A stretch of DNA of 59,300 nucleotides from Cellulomonadaceae bacterium. Lineage in GTDB: Bacteria; Actinomycetota; Actinomycetes; Actinomycetales; Cellulomonadaceae. Shown piece after piece: positions 47,601 to 55,667 of this stretch. Made by a program: the position numbers and the translations under genes. The stretch lies in NCBI GenBank assembly GCA_031256435.1, contig JAIRQO010000061.1, positions 1-59,300 of the forward strand. The letters run 5' to 3'. How positions within the stretch are numbered: position 1 is the first letter of the stretch; each line of letters starts with the position of its first letter. The notes below the pieces were generated by a model. That model did no database searches. It was not told the DNA's origin and saw nothing but the letters and a program-made list of their open reading frames with translations.

Positions 47601-49963
47601 CCAATCACCCGGTCAGCAACATCGCTACCCACCAGGGCATCGTTGTCAGCACTGTAGGTCACCGTGTACGTAAAGTCCTTACCCGCAAGCGCATCAGCCG
47701 CATTAACCTCCACGGCACCCAGTTGCGCAGCAAACTCGGGGAACTCATCAGACAACACCGCAGTAGCATTCGCCAATGGCGTGTTCAACGTGAACCCGGC
47801 CACCGAAGACGTCACATCCGCACGTCCACCACCCAGACCAGCCACCGTCACACGAGCAGCAGCAGGCGCCGCAGTGATAGCACCAAAATTCGCCGTCACC
47901 TTCACCGTCACCGAGCCATTAGTAGAGCCACTCTTAGCAGGAACCGTCACCGTCCCACTGGGCTCCGTCGTCACCGTAGCGCCGTTCACGGTGATATTCG
48001 CCGTGTTATACGTCCGCGCGATCGACTGATCATTAGTCAACGTCACAGTACCGGTAGCAGTAAACCCACTATCCGCTACCCGCGCAGCCTGAGCCGTCAA
48101 CGTATACTCCACATCCTGAGTAGCACCAGCCTGAACCCTCACCACACCAGAACCCACATCATTCGTCTTAGTCAGCGACCAGTCATACCCACCATCAAAC
48201 GAACCAGAAAGCGTTGCGGAGGCGTTCAGCGGAGCAGGTTCCTTGTTGACCACGCGGCAGGTCACCAGGTCAGCGGCTTCCACGCCGGTCACCGTGAATC
48301 CGTTGGTGGTGTTGGTGGTGGTCAGAGACTTACCAAAGGTGGTGCATTGGGCGTTCTTGCTGCCCGTAAACGGCGCGAGCATGGTGAAGCCAGCCTGCTG
48401 GTTCTCCACCACGGTGGCAGTACCGTTGGTAGCGTTCGGTGTGGGTGACACCAAATCCCAGGCAGCAGTACCGGACTGGGTGTTCTTGCTCCAGGAACTG
48501 GAGGTCTCGCCCTTGTTGGCGTCCAGGCCCCAGCCGGTCTGCAGGTTGCTCAGCGTGAAGTTCCACGCGGAATCTGCCACGGTCCAGTTGGCCTCACCGG
48601 ACTTGTTCCACGGCTCAATGTACTTGGTGACGTGGATGGACGGCGTGCATTTCTGCATCACCACGGCCTTGAGCTTCAGCGCTGCGGCAGCGTAATCCGT
48701 GGTACGCGTCCACGAGTCACCCTCAGTGCGCGTGGTGGGAGCGGCATCCCGCGAGGAAATCCCCGCCAGGTTCCACACGGCGGCGTTCTGCGTGACGCCC
48801 TTACCTACAGCGAGCACCTCAATGTGGGCACCCGAGGCTTTCAACGTGTTGGCAGCCAGGAAGCCGCGCTCAATGTCCCGCACGTTCACCTGGGAAGTAG
48901 TGGCTCCGCCAGAATCCTCAGCGGTGGGGTTGCCATCGGTAATCATCACTACTACGTCAGGCTTGGTGGTGAGCGTTGCTGCCGTGTACAGGGCAGCATC
49001 CCAGTTGGTGCCACCACCAGCAGTCAAACCATTCACCGTGGCCTTCAGCGCCGTCACGGCCGTGGCGTTGTTGAGGGACACAGGCGAGTTGTTGGTGCGG
49101 TTGTTGGCGGCATCACTGAACGTCACCAACTGCATGGTGGAACTGGTTCCCGCCATCGTGTCAATGTACGCGTTAGCAGCGTTCTTCAGCGGCGCCAAAG
49201 CGTTCTGCCGGTCCACGGAACCGGAAAGGTCCAGGATCAAAGCAATGTTGAGCCCCGCACAGGACGCCGGCATCGGCGGGTTGGGGGCTTGGAGCGTGTA
49301 AATGCTCGACGATTCATCCAGCTGAGCCTGGTTGGTAGCGGTAGTACTACCATTGGAATCAAGAATGAAACCACCAAAGTTGGTGACGGTTCCGGACGGA
49401 CGCACCGTAATACCGGCCGAGGCGTAGGTCCGGCTGCCAGCCAGTGAACCCGTTCCCTGCGGCACGCGGAATGCGTAGTCACGCTCCACTACCGTGGTGC
49501 CATCTGAATCTTGAGACGTTCCCACCTTCTGTGTGAAGGTGTAGGACGCCGCAGCACCAGAAACGCTGTCACCCTTGACATAATAGTTGGCCTGGCCGCC
49601 GGTGCCCGCAGTAGCCGAGATCGGCACATTGGTAAACCTGGCAATGCCATCAGAATCCGAGGCGGCAGACAGCGCCCAGGACTGGTTAATTCTGCTCGTA
49701 GCAGCGGCAGAGGTGAACAGACCCAACCGCACACCAGCAAGACCAGTGAGTTTATTGGTGCCAGCACTCCGCTGCCCGCCCACCTGGACCCAAATATCCA
49801 CGTGCGTAGCGTCAGTGGCAGCATTGGCAGGAGCCGGTGCGAGCGCCACTTGCGTCCCGTTAAATCCGAGTCCGAGCACCAGCGCCGCTGCCGTCATGGC
49901 GGCCACACGGCGCCAGAGGCGAGCGGTACGGTTCTTCCGCGCGCGAGTACGTTGAACGATCAT
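44663..49963 (-). CDS. Large wall-anchored surface protein: signal peptide, VWA domain, repeat domains, LALTG sorting signal
   Basis: The 1766-residue protein has a signal peptide (basic start, then A-A-A-L-V-L-G-L-G-F and an APANA-type cleavage site near residue 48). A von Willebrand A domain at about 235-420 has the metal-binding D-L-S-G-S. Two long paralogous regions begin S-G-S-F-D-G-G-Y-D-W-S-L-T-K near residue 595 and T-G-S-Y-D-V-N-Y-G-W-D-I-A-K near 1110. A Pro-rich spacer and the cell-wall sorting signal L-A-L-T-G, a hydrophobic helix and K-P-K-R-R-E-Q close the protein. LAxTG signals are used by class E sortases. GGAAGGGG precedes the ATG. It likely mediates adhesion or forms a pilus-like tip. 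Codon use shifts sharply inside it (about 46700-48210). Confidence 0.88.
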   Translation of the reverse strand: MIVQRTRARKNRTARLWRRVAAMTAAALVLGLGFNGTQVALAPAPANAATDATHVDIWVQVGGQRSAGTNKLTGLAGVRLGLFTSAAATSRINQSWALSAASDSDGIARFTNVPISATAGTGGQANYYVKGDSVSGAAASYTFTQKVGTSQDSDGTTVVERDYAFRVPQGTGSLAGSRTYASAGITVRPSGTVTNFGGFILDSNGSTTATNQAQLDESSSIYTLQAPNPPMPASCAGLNIALILDLSGSVDRQNALAPLKNAANAYIDTMAGTSSTMQLVTFSDAANNRTNNSPVSLNNATAVTALKATVNGLTAGGGTNWDAALYTAATLTTKPDVVVMITDGNPTAEDSGGATTSQVNVRDIERGFLAANTLKASGAHIEVLAVGKGVTQNAAVWNLAGISSRDAAPTTRTEGDSWTRTTDYAAAALKLKAVVMQKCTPSIHVTKYIEPWNKSGEANWTVADSAWNFTLSNLQTGWGLDANKGETSSSWSKNTQSGTAAWDLVSPTPNATNGTATVVENQQAGFTMLAPFTGSKNAQCTTFGKSLTTTNTTNGFTVTGVEAADLVTCRVVNKEPAPLNASATLSGSFDGGYDWSLTKTNDVGSGVVRVQAGATQDVEYTLTAQAARVADSGFTATGTVTLTNDQSIARTYNTANITVNGATVTTEPSGTVTVPAKSGSTNGSVTVKVTANFGAITAAPAAARVTVAGLGGGRADVTSSVAGFTLNTPLANATAVLSDEFPEFAAQLGAVEVNAADALAGKDFTYTVTYSADNDALVGSDVADRVIGTCQASEDAAGGIEGTRFVNKATLTWDADVAKAKSTVELCAGQDLTVAKSVDATLVRKLDWDVSKKVLNPSAPTATTEWQDAASKKVENVDGTAQFTYQVTATPLPMTDATWAVTGTITMSNPNPWPVTAQVKDFPSFKDAAECTVVTEADSTEGFVVPASGSRTVTYECDFVEGAARPADTATNTAGIKWDAAEAFSAGSRAKSDAMPVTFVTDPANLLDEYTVTVTDSNVDNHTLCGEDTCTATWNADLTPTVFEYTVNVNPTSDIAPITCNSSAASDWTVNTAALSTGAEDTADVCVWDSRPEATLLFTGSYDVNYGWDIAKSVDKTTVQQATPGSDVDFTYTLDVTASKTFSGANASGTITVTNTSATPLAWSEITPTVVVNTTGGTVTFTKPADEEFLAAGAEGVIQVRWVAAKATGQPSGMFRVDVTAFGQSILNVPNALATVFAFTNADVTEHGRFADITDTFTEFAGVTGLDAEKVLAQGGTQQFIYTASRGADTLVADKTIQVMGDTPEDLTFTAPETIAQCQYTTDKDGIVTLVDEGTTFTNTATITWTNRDEAKTAKDTETVTVCNDAELSIGKAVVGSATRTYAWNIEKKVDAATWPSTEPDWQDSATKYAEHTVLENGAFVTKDIGEASFDYRIVATPGAYSDSAWLMEGTITVDNPNTKDVPVTIADLPNFTASDAAATCTVLDVPEDGWVVPAANAEGPGSLTVNYACVSESATPVLFAGTNTATVAWDGLFTTANSATTAVDFTEADYVFGLVNATVTVTDDQATPADTTDDVILGTCDWSAEGTPCEFSQTLLFTGPEMPASVETRQEFFTDGAINTARIVETGQDDTAEAIVVDVKDPVGLDQTCYEQLGFDSWQAAEAAGEASQIDGEWACATEEQPPPPPTGNDKHGKDKVVTKVTTVTKVKEIKVASATPVAKAKQVMAPLKSAPVLALTGAGIATLLLGLIAGLGGVAAIKPKRREQ

Positions 49964-50164
49964 CGTTGATCACCCCTTCCGCTGCGGCTTCGCAGCGGCT
50001 ATGTATTGAATTCCAGGCGGCAACCTGGACTGTGACCTACGTTACAAATGGAAACTGTTTACCGAGGATACTGTTTGGCGCAATCTGATTGATTGGCACT
50101 GATTGATCGGAGACGCCCTCATCCCCGTGCCCGACCACCATCGGCAGATTCTGCATGACAACGC

Positions 50165-50223
50165 TCCTGGGTAGCCCGGTGGCCAATTTAGACCCTATAA
50201 AGTGGCCACCGGGCTACCCAGGA
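50165..50223. repeat. 59-bp palindrome, copy 3
   Basis: TCCTGGGTAGCCCGGTGGCC and GGCCACCGGGCTACCCAGGA are exact reverse complements around a short A/T-rich centre. The element belongs to the same family as 1588-1648 and 5830-5890 and lies in the promoter-side gap of the surface-protein gene. Confidence 0.85.
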
Positions 50224-50245
50224 CGGAAAATCGTTCCGGGCGATA

Positions 50246-50375
50246 GAGATTCTGCGAGGCGCTGCGCGCCCGCAGAATGACGAGTAAAGGCGCTGCGCGC
50301 CCGCAGAATGACGAGGGCGCCATGCGGCCTCACCCCAACCGTCATGCTGCGGCCCGGAGGGCTCGCAGCATCTCG
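50246..50375. repeat. REP-like cluster between the surface protein and metallopeptidase genes
   Basis: GAGATTCTGCGAGGCGC...CGCAGAATGACGAG, a tandem partial copy (GGCGCTGCGCGCCCGCAGAA, from 50289) and an inverted GTCATGCTGCGG...CGCAGCATCTCG copy (50340-50375) follow one another. The remainder of the 49964-50500 gap is an A/T-richer promoter-like stretch (about 50025-50110) with no gene. Confidence 0.75.
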
Positions 50376-50488
50376 ACCCAGCCCGCTGAATGACGGGAAG
50401 GGAAGGGCACGGATGCCCGATTCCTGCGGATTTCCGCCAGTGACCTTTATCACCCGGTTTACCCGTTCCCTTGAACACCAATTATGGG

Positions 50489-50494
50489 TAGCGT
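50489..50494 (+). promoter_or_regulatory. Putative -10 element (TAGCGT) for a leaderless mRNA
   Basis: TAGCGT ends six bases before the ATG at 50501, with no proper Shine-Dalgarno sequence between. Confidence 0.4.
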
Positions 50495-50500
50495 GGAACC

Positions 50501-51397
50501 ATGACGTTCCAAGGTAGTGGCGATATTCAAGGCGGGCGCATCCGCACGGGTTCCGGCGGCGGTACCGGCATGAAAATAGCGGGTGGGGGCATTGGAGCCA
50601 TCATCATTGGCCTCATTGCCATGCTGCTCACGGGCAACGCCGGCATGCTCACCTCCGCGTTGACCTCGGGCGGCGGCGAGGACACCTCGGCAGCCTCCAG
50701 CTCAGACGGCTACATTGGCGCGTGTACGGTGGAGCAAGCCAACTCGGATCCCACGTGCCGCCTGAACGCCACGGTGCAGAGCCTCGATGCCTATTGGGCC
50801 CCCATCGTCGAAAAGGCTACGGGTCAGAAGTACGTGGCGCCGGACGTGCTGTCCTATTCGGGCCAGGCGTCCACTCCGTGTGGCACCGCCTCCAACGCCA
50901 CGGGCCCCTTCTACTGCCCTCCTGACCAGACCATCTATATTGACGTGTCCTTCAACGAGGTGCTCAAGGACCAGTTTGGCGGCTCGGACGGCGCGCTGGC
51001 CCAGGAATACGTGGTAGCCCACGAGTACGGTCACCACATTGAGCAGGTCACCGGCATGATGGATGCCGCCAACCGCCAGGGCTCGGGCGCCAACTCGGAC
51101 TCCGTGAAGATTGAACTGGCAGCGGACTGCTTTGCCGGGATGTGGGCCGGGACCGTGTCCTCCATTCCGGACCCCAACACAGGCCAACCCATGAAGATCA
51201 CGCAACAGGACTTCAATGACGCCATGACCAACGCCGCAGCCGTGGGCGATGACCACATCATGTCCATGTCCGGTGGCCGGGTCAACCCGGACTCCTTCAC
51301 GCACGGCACCTCCGCCCAGCGCGAAAAGTGGTTCTCCACCGGGTTCAACAAGGGCACCCTGCAAACGTGTAACACGCTGCAAGCCCGTTCCCTGTAA
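50501..51397 (+). CDS. Neutral zinc metallopeptidase (YpfJ-like), membrane anchored
   Basis: The 298-residue protein opens with F-Q-G-S-G-D-I-Q-G-G-R-I-R, has one membrane helix at about 30-50 (I-G-A-I-I-I-G-L-I-A-M-L-L), and an outward-facing domain with D-A-Y-W, Y-C-P-P-D-Q-T-I-Y-I-D, V-A-H-E-Y-G-H-H-I-E-Q and I-E-L-A-A-D-C-F-A-G-M-W. The HExxH and downstream Glu identify the predicted neutral zinc metallopeptidase family (YpfJ). The natural substrate is unknown. It is transcribed alone and followed after about 90 bases by the MFS gene. Confidence 0.9.
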   Translation: MTFQGSGDIQGGRIRTGSGGGTGMKIAGGGIGAIIIGLIAMLLTGNAGMLTSALTSGGGEDTSAASSSDGYIGACTVEQANSDPTCRLNATVQSLDAYWAPIVEKATGQKYVAPDVLSYSGQASTPCGTASNATGPFYCPPDQTIYIDVSFNEVLKDQFGGSDGALAQEYVVAHEYGHHIEQVTGMMDAANRQGSGANSDSVKIELAADCFAGMWAGTVSSIPDPNTGQPMKITQQDFNDAMTNAAAVGDDHIMSMSGGRVNPDSFTHGTSAQREKWFSTGFNKGTLQTCNTLQARSL

Positions 51398-51489
51398 CAC
51401 CTTCATGAGCCGAAGGCGATCGTCGTAGGGCGATCCGTTGATCGGCATGATTGACGACGAAAATATCAACCCGAGGAGGATCACCGCTG

Positions 51490-53226
51490 ATGTCCACTGC
51501 TGAGAAGGCATCCACCCCGGTGCCGCCGGAGATTGAAGTCCAGCCTGCCACCGGCGCGATCAACCTTTCCGGTACGCCCACCATGAGCCAGGGCAAGATC
51601 ATGGAGTCCCTGTCCGGGATCATGCTCGGGATGTTCGTCTCGCTGCTGGCCACCACCATCACGTCCTCCTCGATGCCGCACATCGTTTCGGACCTGGGTG
51701 GCTCGCAGAGTTCGTTCACATGGGTGATCACCGCCATCCTGCTCACGCAGACCATTTCCACTCCCATCTGGGGGAAGCTCGCTGATCTGACCGACCGCAA
51801 ACGCCTCATCCAGATTGCGTTGGTCATCACCGTGGTCTCGGCAGCGGCTGCCGGATTTGCGCACAACGTCACCTGGCTGATTGCCTGCCGTGCCTTCCAG
51901 GGCATCGGCGCGGGTGGTCTCACCTCCTTGTCCACTGTGCTGGTGGCGGACATTGTGTCCCCCAGGGATCGTGGCAAGTACATGGGCATCATGGGTGGCG
52001 TCATGGCCGTCTCCCAGGTGGGCGGGCCGCTCCTGGGTGGCGTGCTCACGGACTCCGTGGGCTGGCGCTGGAACTTCTTCATTGCTGCCCCGTTTGCCCT
52101 GCTTGCCGCGTTGGTGTTGCAGCGCAACCTGAAACTTCCTCCGGTTGCACGCAAGGTGGCCAAGATTGACTACTGGGGTGCCCTGCTGATTTCCGTGGGC
52201 GTGGCCCTGCTCCTGCTGTGGATCACCTTTGCCGGGACCAACTTCACCTGGATCTCGTGGCAGACCTTCGTCATGGTGGGAGCGGCCCTGGCGGCGCTGG
52301 TGGGCGCCGTGATGGTGGAGCGCGTGGTGGACGAGCCCATCATCCCCATGCACCTGTTCTCCAACCGGACGTTTGTGCTGGCCGTGATCGGCTCCGTGGC
52401 CGTGGGCGTGGCCCTGTTTGGATCCTCCGTGTTCCTCTCCCAATATCTCCAGATGAGCCGGGAAAAGACCCCCACCCAATCCGGTCTGCTCACCATTCCC
52501 ATGGTGATTGGGACGCTGACGGCGGGCATCGTGTTTGGGCGGATCATCTCTAAGACGGGCCGCTACAAGGCCATCATGGTGGGTGGCGGCGTGGTCCTGA
52601 CCGGCGCGCTGCTGGGGCTCAGCACCATCAGTGCTACTACGTCCCTGGTGGAAATGGGCGTGCTGCTCTTTGCCCTCGGCCTGTCCGTGGGTGCTCTCAT
52701 GCAGAACCTGGTGCTGGCTGTCCAGAACACGTTGGCCCGCTCCGAGATGGGTTCCGGAACGGCCGCCGTGGCCTTCTTCAGGACCCTCGGAGGTGCCGTG
52801 GGCGTCTCCGCCCTGGGTGCCGTGTTGGCCACCACGGTGCGCAATGACGTAGCGCGCGGCATCATGGCCGCTGGTGTGACTCCCGCTCAGATGCAAGGGT
52901 TTGGGGATTCGATTCCCAACCCAGCCACCTTGGAGCAGCCGATCCGCGGGATCATCGAGACGGCCTACGCGGACGGCATTGCGCACGTATTCCGCATTGC
53001 GGTTCCCATGGCCGTGATTGCGCTCATTGCCGTGGTGTTGATGAAAGAAATTCCCCTGGGCAAGCGCAGCGGGATTGAGGAAGCCATGGAGGCGGCGAAT
53101 GCCGCGATGGCCAAGGCCGAGGCGCCGGCGGCTGGCGCTGATGGGACTGACGTTGATGCGTCTGACGCACCGGCCACCCCTGACGCACCAGCTACTGCAG
53201 ATAATCCGGAGCGGGCGGAAGGCTGA
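51490..53226 (+). CDS. DHA2-family (EmrB/QacA-type) MFS drug exporter
   Basis: From ATG 51490 the protein is 578 residues with 14 hydrophobic segments. Motifs are L-D-x-T-I-V-like M-L-G-M-F-V-S-L-L-A-T-T-I-T in helix 1, W-V-I-T-A-I-L-L in helix 2, G-K-L-A-D-L-T-D-R-K-R in loop 2-3 and R-A-F-Q-G-I-G-A-G-G in helix 4. It ends in an Ala/Asp-rich cytoplasmic tail. GGAGGAT precedes this ATG. It overlaps the carboxypeptidase gene at the 3' ends by 35 bases. No regulator is adjacent, so the exported substrate is unknown. Confidence 0.9.
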   Translation: MSTAEKASTPVPPEIEVQPATGAINLSGTPTMSQGKIMESLSGIMLGMFVSLLATTITSSSMPHIVSDLGGSQSSFTWVITAILLTQTISTPIWGKLADLTDRKRLIQIALVITVVSAAAAGFAHNVTWLIACRAFQGIGAGGLTSLSTVLVADIVSPRDRGKYMGIMGGVMAVSQVGGPLLGGVLTDSVGWRWNFFIAAPFALLAALVLQRNLKLPPVARKVAKIDYWGALLISVGVALLLLWITFAGTNFTWISWQTFVMVGAALAALVGAVMVERVVDEPIIPMHLFSNRTFVLAVIGSVAVGVALFGSSVFLSQYLQMSREKTPTQSGLLTIPMVIGTLTAGIVFGRIISKTGRYKAIMVGGGVVLTGALLGLSTISATTSLVEMGVLLFALGLSVGALMQNLVLAVQNTLARSEMGSGTAAVAFFRTLGGAVGVSALGAVLATTVRNDVARGIMAAGVTPAQMQGFGDSIPNPATLEQPIRGIIETAYADGIAHVFRIAVPMAVIALIAVVLMKEIPLGKRSGIEEAMEAANAAMAKAEAPAAGADGTDVDASDAPATPDAPATADNPERAEG

Positions 53227-54115
53227 AGAACGCCTCCAGGCTGTGCCATCCCTCGGCCTCGTACCGTGCTGCCAGGTCCTTGCCGATGTACCGGATGTGC
53301 CACGGCTCGGACTCGTACCCCGTGACGTCCGTTTGCCCGGCCTCAAATCGGATCACAAACCCAAACCGATGCACGTTTTTGGCCAGCCATTGTGCCTGGT
53401 CAGAGGTAGTAAAGCAGCTGAAATTGTTGCAGTGGCCATCGGCAGACATCATGTCCACGGCAAGGCCGGTTTGGTGTTCCGAAAAGCCCGGCTTTGCCGA
53501 GGATTCCAGCGCCTTGGCCTTGCCCAACTGGCGCACCCAGGAGTTGAAGGTGGACCGTTGATCCTGGTAGGAACGGTAGCCACTATGCGCATACACGGGA
53601 TACCCCTCCTTCACGGACGCCTTGATCAACTTCCGCAACGGACCCGCCACATCCTCACGGACGGCCACGGCACCCACGTGGTCCAGGTTGGCAGGCTTCC
53701 ATTTCTTGGGGTGAATGGGCCTGGTCTTGTTCACCACCACGGCGAGTCCAGCGGGATCATCCACGTTGAGGTGAAGCTCTTCGACGACGGAGGTGGGGGC
53801 GGAGTTGGCGGTGGGTGCTGGATCGGTGGTGGCGGTGGACGGTGGAGTGCCGGGCGCAGCGCTTGGCGCAGTGCTGAGTGAAGTGCCGGGCGCAGCGCTT
53901 GGCGTAGGTGCCGTGGCCGTTGTGCTCGTCGAACCTGCGTGACTCCCCGAGGCCGGACGAAACGCCGAGGATGATGAGCCTTGAGCACCATCGTCGTGAT
54001 GAATCATGGTGACCACGGGGGTGATGATCACGGCGGCAATGAGCGCGGCCAGCGCTGAGCCGGACAGAATCCGGAATCCGAGGCTGCGCCGCTCCCCCTC
54101 ACCAAGCCGCTCCAT
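53192..54115 (-). CDS. D-alanyl-D-alanine carboxypeptidase, M15B (VanY-like)
   Basis: From ATG 54115 the protein is 307 residues: a short basic N-terminus, one membrane helix (A-A-L-I-A-A-V-I-I-T-P-V-V), a Thr/Pro/Ala-rich linker of about 70 residues and a VanY domain. The domain has H-S-G-Y-R-S-Y, the zinc motif S-E-H-Q-T-G-L-A-V-D and E-P-W-H-I-R-Y. Such enzymes remove the last D-Ala from peptidoglycan stems outside the membrane. A GGAGG touches the ATG too closely to act as a ribosome binding site; TACACT lies exactly six bases upstream, favouring a leaderless start. Confidence 0.88.
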   Translation of the reverse strand: MERLGEGERRSLGFRILSGSALAALIAAVIITPVVTMIHHDDGAQGSSSSAFRPASGSHAGSTSTTATAPTPSAAPGTSLSTAPSAAPGTPPSTATTDPAPTANSAPTSVVEELHLNVDDPAGLAVVVNKTRPIHPKKWKPANLDHVGAVAVREDVAGPLRKLIKASVKEGYPVYAHSGYRSYQDQRSTFNSWVRQLGKAKALESSAKPGFSEHQTGLAVDMMSADGHCNNFSCFTTSDQAQWLAKNVHRFGFVIRFEAGQTDVTGYESEPWHIRYIGKDLAARYEAEGWHSLEAFFSLPPAPDYLQ

Positions 54116-54121
54116 GCCTCC

Positions 54122-54127
54122 AGTGTA
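54122..54127 (-). promoter_or_regulatory. Putative -10 element (TACACT) of a leaderless vanY-like transcript
   Basis: On the minus strand TACACT, six bases (GGAGGC), then ATG. The promoter sits directly next to the repeat at 54131-54173. Confidence 0.45.
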
Positions 54128-54130
54128 AGC

Positions 54131-54173
54131 CGTGGTTTCGAGACGTTCGCTACGCGACCTCCTCAACCGACGG
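54131..54173. repeat. REP-like element (GTGGTTTCGAGACG...CTCAACCGACGG)
   Basis: One copy of the GGTTTCG...CAACC family lies in the short gap between the carboxypeptidase and zinc-ribbon protein genes. It is followed by a direct repeat of GACGGCGATCAGGCCA at about 54169 and 54187. Confidence 0.65.
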
Positions 54174-54197
54174 CGATCAGGCCACCGTAGACGGCGA

Positions 54198-55469
54198 TCA
54201 GGCCAGGACTACCACCGCGAGCGCCATGGCAGCAATGGTGCTCACCACCAACACCTTGTGCAGGATGCTCCAGCCTTTGCGTGCGGCGGCGCGGTTGCGT
54301 TCCAGCACGGTCAGCGCCTCAAAGTTCACCGGATCGCGCCGCAACTCGGCGGCAACGGACGTGCGATACTTCGCAACACCGTTGTTGAAGAGCTTGCGGA
54401 GAATCGCCCCCAACCCAAACGCACCCGGCATCATGAGCAGAGCAGCGCCCGTGATGTCAGCCAGCCAGTAGTAGGTGTTGCGCGAGATGTCTTCGTCAAA
54501 GATGATCATGATGGCAAAGGCCAACACGGCCACGGTGACGGGAATCCACCCCAGTTTGAAGTAACTGGACGCGGCGTTCTTGAGGTCCTCGCACTCGGGG
54601 TGTGTGTCAGCAAAGCCCACGCCAATAGTGCGGCCATCAAGCGCAACGGTGTAATTCTGCCCCTGGTAGGAATAGTTGACCAGATACAGCGGCACCGAGA
54701 CCATGCGGACGGTGCACTCGTGAATGTTCAACTCCAGGTTGACGTTGCCCACCTCGTCCCAGTGAAGGTTGTCCTCCATGGCGGACGCTGCCATGGCGTG
54801 CATGGCCACTTCCACATTCAGTTCATCCATCAGACCCCACTCAATGAGTTGGGTTTGGTCCTCACGCAGCGTGGACTCCATGGCAACCCGCGCAGCTTCG
54901 GCGGAGATGGTGGCAGGGAGCACCTCGGTGGTGCTATCCCAGGGCAGGTGGTCAAAGTCCGTCACCACGCCGTAATCCAGGGACGCCAACGCTTCCGAAT
55001 CCTGACTCAGCCCGTCCAGGCGTGCGTCCGTGGAGGCCACCTGAGCCACCGTGGTGCGGCGCTTGACGCGCTTGCCCTTTTCTTTGGTCCAGGGATCGTC
55101 ATCATCGTCGCGCACTTGAGCCGACCACTTGTAATCAAAGCGGACGTCAAAGAAATACACGGGCACGTACACAGCGCTCAGTGAGGTCATGTGCGAGTTG
55201 GTGAGCACGTCATCCGGCGCCCACTCGCCGCTGGCCAGCCAGTGCTTCAGCGAACGCTCAGCTTGCCGAGAATCGAAAGCAAAGGGGTAGAAACCCTTGA
55301 CCAAAGGCGCGGGCGCTGCAGTGGCGGCGGCAGTCCCAGGAGCGTCCTGCTCACGCGTGAACACCGAATCGCAAGACTGGCACGTCATCATGGCGCCGGT
55401 CACGGTCAGGTACGGACTACCGCACGCCTGACACACCACTTGTTCCAGCGTGGGGGCGGGGGCGTTCAT
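54198..55469 (-). CDS. TFIIB-type zinc-ribbon membrane protein (YdjG-like)
   Basis: From ATG 55469 (after GAGG) the protein has 423 residues. An N-terminal zinc ribbon has C-x2-C (V-C-Q-A-C-G) and C-x2-C (C-Q-S-C-D). Then come G-F-Y-P-F-A-F-D ... A-E-R-S-L-K-H-W-L, a large soluble beta-rich region (L-S-A-V-Y-V-P-V-Y-F-F-D), and three membrane segments in the last 130 residues. This layout resembles Bacillus YdjG, which works with the SPFH protein YdjI in PspA-linked envelope stress. The divergent neighbour is an SPFH/YdjI-like gene. The functional link is inferred. Confidence 0.72.
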   Translation of the reverse strand: MNAPAPTLEQVVCQACGSPYLTVTGAMMTCQSCDSVFTREQDAPGTAAATAAPAPLVKGFYPFAFDSRQAERSLKHWLASGEWAPDDVLTNSHMTSLSAVYVPVYFFDVRFDYKWSAQVRDDDDDPWTKEKGKRVKRRTTVAQVASTDARLDGLSQDSEALASLDYGVVTDFDHLPWDSTTEVLPATISAEAARVAMESTLREDQTQLIEWGLMDELNVEVAMHAMAASAMEDNLHWDEVGNVNLELNIHECTVRMVSVPLYLVNYSYQGQNYTVALDGRTIGVGFADTHPECEDLKNAASSYFKLGWIPVTVAVLAFAIMIIFDEDISRNTYYWLADITGAALLMMPGAFGLGAILRKLFNNGVAKYRTSVAAELRRDPVNFEALTVLERNRAAARKGWSILHKVLVVSTIAAMALAVVVLA

Positions 55470-55667
55470 GGAAACCTCACTTGTTGTTGACGGCGCGTCA
55501 GGCACGACGACGAATATCGTCGAGAATCCTGACAGTGATGCGCAATCTAACGTTGCCTGGACGCGCAAATCAAGCCTGTGGGCGAGTTCTGCGGGAATGT
55601 GCCGAAACGGCTATCTCCGCGCGCCGCGATGTTGGATTGACGCCGTGGGCGTTGCGAACATACGCGC

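Noticed and set aside
45266..48448. 1060-codon open frame on the plus strand
   Set aside because: It lies antisense within the LALTG surface-protein gene, has no family resemblance, is Arg/His/Ser-rich and arises from the strong codon bias of the opposite strand.
51481..53346. 621-codon open frame on the minus strand
   Set aside because: It is antisense to the DHA2 exporter and is a His/Gly/Arg-rich shadow.
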